35,459 nt of DNA from positions 74,105-109,563 of the forward strand of contig NHDW01000006.1 of NCBI GenBank assembly GCA_002170535.1, written 5' to 3'. How positions within the stretch are numbered: the first letter of the stretch is position 1; each line of letters starts with the position of its first letter. The translations under genes were made by a program, and so were the position numbers. The stretch is from Methylococcaceae bacterium TMED69 (lineage in GTDB: Bacteria > Pseudomonadota > Gammaproteobacteria > Ga0077536). Below are positions 32,935 through 35,459 of this stretch, piece after piece. The notes beneath the pieces were generated by a model. The model was not told where the DNA came from. It made no database searches and saw only the letters and a list, made by a program, of their open reading frames with translations.

Positions 32935-33861
32935 TTACAGTCTAATATTTGGATAATTTCCGGAAAACCAATCACAAGTCTGTCTTAATCCTTCATCGAG
33001 ACTTATGTATTTAAAATCTGGGTGCATCTTTACGAATTCTTTGTTACAACTCGGTTTTCTAAACTGGCCTGCTGGCTGAGAAGTGTCCCACTGAATGTCT
33101 AACGGTGAATAATGAAAGTAATTGCATATTTTTTCAGCTATAGACCTTATTGAATGTTCGCCGGTGTTGCCAATGTTTATTGTTTTGCTTAGGTCATCCT
33201 TAGAAGTAGCCAATAAAAACAATATTTTAGAAATATCTGAAGCATATGTAAATTCTCTCAACGGGCTGCCGTCACCCCATAGCGCAACTGGGCGTCTTCT
33301 GTTTTTCCCTTCCCAGATTTTTCTTATCATTGCTGGAATAACATGGCCGTTTTCAAGGTCAAAGTTGTCATTTAAGCCATACAAGTTATTAGGCACAACT
33401 GTTGTATAGTTTAACCCGTGTTGTTGTCTTATAGCGCGACTCTGTACATCTAGCATGCGCTTGGCATAGGCATACCCAAAATTACTTTTGTGCGGAGGGC
33501 CGAGGTGTATTTGGTCTGGTGTTAGTGGATAATTTGCTTTGTCAGGATATATACAAGTAGACAATAAAGAGACCACTCTTGGAATTTTGTTGACCTGCGC
33601 TGAGTTTAGTACATTTGTGTTGATTAAAATATTTTCGTGAAAAAAATCTGCAACGTAGTCTGTGTTTCCTTTTACTCCGCCAACCCTAGCGGCTAAGTGA
33701 ATAATCGCGTCGGGCTGATGGTCAATTATCATTTTTTCTGCGTGGCTCTGTAATCTTAAATCATAATCCTTAGATCCAACTAAAATTAATCTATGATCTG
33801 TTTTAATTTTTTTAAAAGCAGAACCAACCATTCCGGTGCCACCAGTTACTAATATATTCAT
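32935..33861 (-). CDS. fcl: GDP-L-fucose synthase, 308 aa
   Basis: This is the epimerase/reductase that turns GDP-4-keto-6-deoxymannose into GDP-L-fucose with NADPH. The N-terminus MNILVTGGTGMVGSAF holds the dinucleotide-binding Gly-rich loop. Catalytic residues are visible as S and C in LLSTCIYP, the Y-x3-K pair in GYAYAKRM, and the family phrase VPNNLYGLNDNF followed by ENGHVIPAM with the conserved His. The length fits (about 310-320). I chose the ATG at 33861 rather than 33870: it overlaps the previous stop as ATGA and has AGGA about eight bases upstream, whereas for 33870 the AAAGG is right against the start. The stop is at 32935. With gmd nearby it forms a two-step pathway to GDP-L-fucose. 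Confidence 0.93.
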   Translation of the reverse strand: MNILVTGGTGMVGSAFKKIKTDHRLILVGSKDYDLRLQSHAEKMIIDHQPDAIIHLAARVGGVKGNTDYVADFFHENILINTNVLNSAQVNKIPRVVSLLSTCIYPDKANYPLTPDQIHLGPPHKSNFGYAYAKRMLDVQSRAIRQQHGLNYTTVVPNNLYGLNDNFDLENGHVIPAMIRKIWEGKNRRRPVALWGDGSPLREFTYASDISKILFLLATSKDDLSKTINIGNTGEHSIRSIAEKICNYFHYSPLDIQWDTSQPAGQFRKPSCNKEFVKMHPDFKYISLDEGLRQTCDWFSGNYPNIRL

Positions 33862-34310
33862 TTTTTCCATCCTTTGTTTTTGTACCTATCAGGAAAATCA
33901 GTGCAGATTCCTAAACATTTTCTTATTTCTGAATCCGAATATTCTGCTAACTCTGGCATAACACATATAGAATTTTCTGTGAGTTCTTTGCCGGGGTATG
34001 TCCAAATTACTCCATCAGAGGTAATTGTACAATCGTCTTCCTGGTGCCAAAAACATCTTATGCCATGTTCTAACATTGATTTAAGAGCTAATATGTTTTT
34101 TGCGTGACACCACAGTTTTTTATTTTCTAGGAAGTTTATATCGACCTCGTGTTGAGGAAGGTCATGCCCCAAAAAAAAATTACTATCAATTTTCCAAACA
34201 TCGACTTCTACTTCATATCCAGCTGTCAATGCCTTTTTTATGTAAGGAATTGAATTTTCTTTTTCAGGATTAGGCCCTGAAATGTTTCCACGATGTGAAA
34301 TGATTTTCAT
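33858..34310 (-). CDS. Compact GDPD/PI-PLC-like phosphodiesterase, 150 aa
   Basis: The protein has the glycerophosphodiester phosphodiesterase signature. It starts MKIISHRGN with the catalytic H-R-G, followed by KENSIPYIKKAL with the E-N pair, YEVEVDVW with the metal-binding E-x-D, and FFLGHDLP with the second catalytic His. It ends near GICTDFPDRYK, like the terminal T-D-x-P of GDPDs. It is about 90 residues shorter than typical GDPDs. Phrases such as CFWHQEDD and WTYPGKEL suggest a distinct small subfamily found in sugar-synthesis loci. The start is set at 34310, just before the first conserved strand; the longer frame begins at 34334. Both starts overlap the glycosyltransferase gene (41 or 65 bp). 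A role in cleaving or transferring a phosphodiester-linked substituent on a surface glycan is inferred. Confidence 0.75.
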   Translation of the reverse strand: MKIISHRGNISGPNPEKENSIPYIKKALTAGYEVEVDVWKIDSNFFLGHDLPQHEVDINFLENKKLWCHAKNILALKSMLEHGIRCFWHQEDDCTITSDGVIWTYPGKELTENSICVMPELAEYSDSEIRKCLGICTDFPDRYKNKGWKK

Positions 34311-35181
34311 GTTCTTCTGTCCAGTGTCCAGCATTTTTTACTTTGTCCCAATAATCCTTTGCCCAAATTCTGTTATCCCAACCTGTTTGTTTCATTTCGT
34401 GAATCACCTTCATTTCTTCTGGACCTAATTCTACCAATGGTTTGGGCTGAGTTTTTCCGGGTTTAATGAATTTTACAGAGCATGCTGTATTCATAGAGAT
34501 TTTAAATTTATCTCTTACTCTGAACGACCACTCAATATCTTCTGCTTGCCCCCATTGAAGCTCCGGGTGTAACGGGCAGAATCTCATTACATGTTTTTTG
34601 GCTATCCAGAACATCCCGGGAATAAACTGATGGTGGTACATCCAGTCGACGTCATACGGAAGTAGGTGCGGAATTGTTTCTAGTTTATCTCTATCATTGT
34701 ACAGGTGTAAAAGATCTGGGTGGACTTTGTTCTGGAAGAGGTGTGGATCTACATTTATAAACCAATCGAACCCTCTCTTTCCATCGCTATCATATATTTT
34801 GTTTATCATAACTTGGAAATCATTTCCAAATTCTAACATACCTTTATACCAGCCTGGTTGCGGGCAAATATAATCATGCATGTATACTATATTTTCATAC
34901 TGCGCTAGATCAACAAAATAATTCTTTTTTCTTCCAATTAAATTTTGTTCGTCTATTTCTGGGTCTGGAATCCAATGGCTAAAGTTTATTTTCCTATTTG
35001 ATATCTCGTCTTCTAGCCATTTTGGCATGCTTCCGCCTAGCAGAATAAACTGATATTCAGGAATGTTTTCTGATTCGATAGCTTGAACAATTTTCCAAAT
35101 TCTTTTTGCAACAGTTTCATCCGATGCATCTTCATTCGGGTTTTTTTGAGAAGCGGTAATCATTGCAAATGTAAAATTCAT
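34270..35181 (-). CDS. GT-A/GT2-like glycosyltransferase, 303 aa
   Basis: The protein begins MNFTFAMITASQ, as expected for a GT-A first strand. LIGRKKNYFVDLAQYENIVY (81-100) is followed by MHDYI (101-105), which takes the place of the D-x-D or H-D-D metal motif. Later, FIPGMFWIAKKHVMRF and the acidic phrase WGQAEDIEWSFRVRD (210-224) correspond to the acceptor and catalytic base region (E214, D215) of GT2-like enzymes. There is no membrane span. It is coupled to the upstream nucleotidyltransferase gene by TAATG, which suggests the two act on the same sugar. The C-terminus overlaps the phosphodiesterase gene. Substrates are unknown. Confidence 0.75.
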   Translation of the reverse strand: MNFTFAMITASQKNPNEDASDETVAKRIWKIVQAIESENIPEYQFILLGGSMPKWLEDEISNRKINFSHWIPDPEIDEQNLIGRKKNYFVDLAQYENIVYMHDYICPQPGWYKGMLEFGNDFQVMINKIYDSDGKRGFDWFINVDPHLFQNKVHPDLLHLYNDRDKLETIPHLLPYDVDWMYHHQFIPGMFWIAKKHVMRFCPLHPELQWGQAEDIEWSFRVRDKFKISMNTACSVKFIKPGKTQPKPLVELGPEEMKVIHEMKQTGWDNRIWAKDYWDKVKNAGHWTEEHENHFTSWKHFRA

Positions 35182-35459
35182 TATTTTGTACTCAGGTAAT
35201 TTTTTAAATCTTCAGGAGTTCCTATTCCCCACATTTTGTGAACATAAAAAGGAATAAGTGTTTTATTGTCTTTGATAAATTCATTATATACCGGCGCGAT
35301 ATAAAATTCATTATTAACTCTAATATTTTTTTCAATCATTTGTTCGGCATATTTAACAAAATCCGATCCTTTTTTATACCAATAAATTCCGCACGTTGCT
35401 ATGTTCGAAATAGGTCGTTTTTCAGCGACCTCTGTTACGAAACCTCTAGAATTGGTTTT
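35181..35459 (-). CDS. Sugar-phosphate nucleotidyltransferase, C-terminal 92 residues (5' end outside window)
   Basis: Only the C-terminal part is in the window. It reads like the end of the NTP_transferase family that makes nucleotide sugars: EKRPISNIATCGIYWYKKGS, then EQMIEKNIRVNNEFYIAPVY, and finally HKMWGIGTPEDLKNYL, where the Gly-Thr-Pro-Glu-Asp-Leu ending is characteristic. The N-terminal G-x-G-T-R-L loop and catalytic Lys are not visible. The donor (GDP-mannose, dTDP-glucose, CDP-sugar or other) cannot be told from this part. A GDP-mannose product would supply Gmd, but that is a guess. The stop TAA overlaps the next ATG (TAATG). Confidence 0.8.
   Translation of the reverse strand, partial: KTNSRGFVTEVAEKRPISNIATCGIYWYKKGSDFVKYAEQMIEKNIRVNNEFYIAPVYNEFIKDNKTLIPFYVHKMWGIGTPEDLKNYLSTK

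Overview
The window is about 35 kb of a tailed-phage genome of the T4 superfamily (contractile tail), most likely from a marine or other aquatic phage. All recognisable genes lie on the minus strand, so transcription runs from high to low coordinates. Coding is near-continuous, with many ATGA or TAATG stop/start overlaps. The DNA is AT-rich, with some GC-richer patches in tail-fibre genes. I see no tRNA, rRNA, integrase, IS element or CRISPR array. The host cannot be named from this sequence. The phage assignment rests on gp25-like, gp6-like and gp5-like baseplate proteins, a gp55-like late sigma factor and long fibre-type repeat proteins.

Layout in transcription order: (1) 35459-28366 is a surface-glycan cassette. 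It holds the end of a sugar nucleotidyltransferase, a GT-A-like glycosyltransferase, a compact GDPD-like phosphodiesterase, GDP-L-fucose synthase, a small unknown protein, GDP-mannose 4,6-dehydratase, a PD-(D/E)XK nuclease with a likely Fe-S cluster, and two GT-B glycosyltransferases. (2) 28369-27008 holds a small membrane protein, the gp55-like sigma factor and a small helical protein. (3) 27001-22800 is the baseplate core: a gp5-like OB-fold hub protein, a small unknown protein, gp25 and gp6. (4) 22788-4186 holds a 525-aa beta-rich protein and four very large structural genes (1329, 1130, 1451 and 1758 aa). Two carry LamG-like jelly-roll domains, and one carries a segment resembling the P2 gpI/T4 gp7 wedge family. 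(5) 4181-640 holds two more fibre-type proteins sharing a C-terminal domain, with a small DUF5659-like gene between them. This block ends in a clear rho-independent terminator (577-610). (6) 534-1 holds small genes beyond the terminator.

How it may fit together (inference): gp25, gp6 and the gpI-like 1329-aa protein would form the conserved wedge core of the contractile baseplate, with gp5 as hub. The giant lectin-like and repeat proteins would form an unusually large peripheral receptor-recognition apparatus in the place of T4 gp7-gp12. The upstream cassette can convert GDP-mannose to GDP-L-fucose and transfer sugars, so it could remodel the host surface during infection or glycosylate the virion. 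The most unusual signals are two tail proteins in which a recognisable domain appears to be split by an inserted module, a roughly 570-residue tandem duplication in the 1758-aa fibre, and the coupling of a fucose pathway to the late-gene and baseplate operon.
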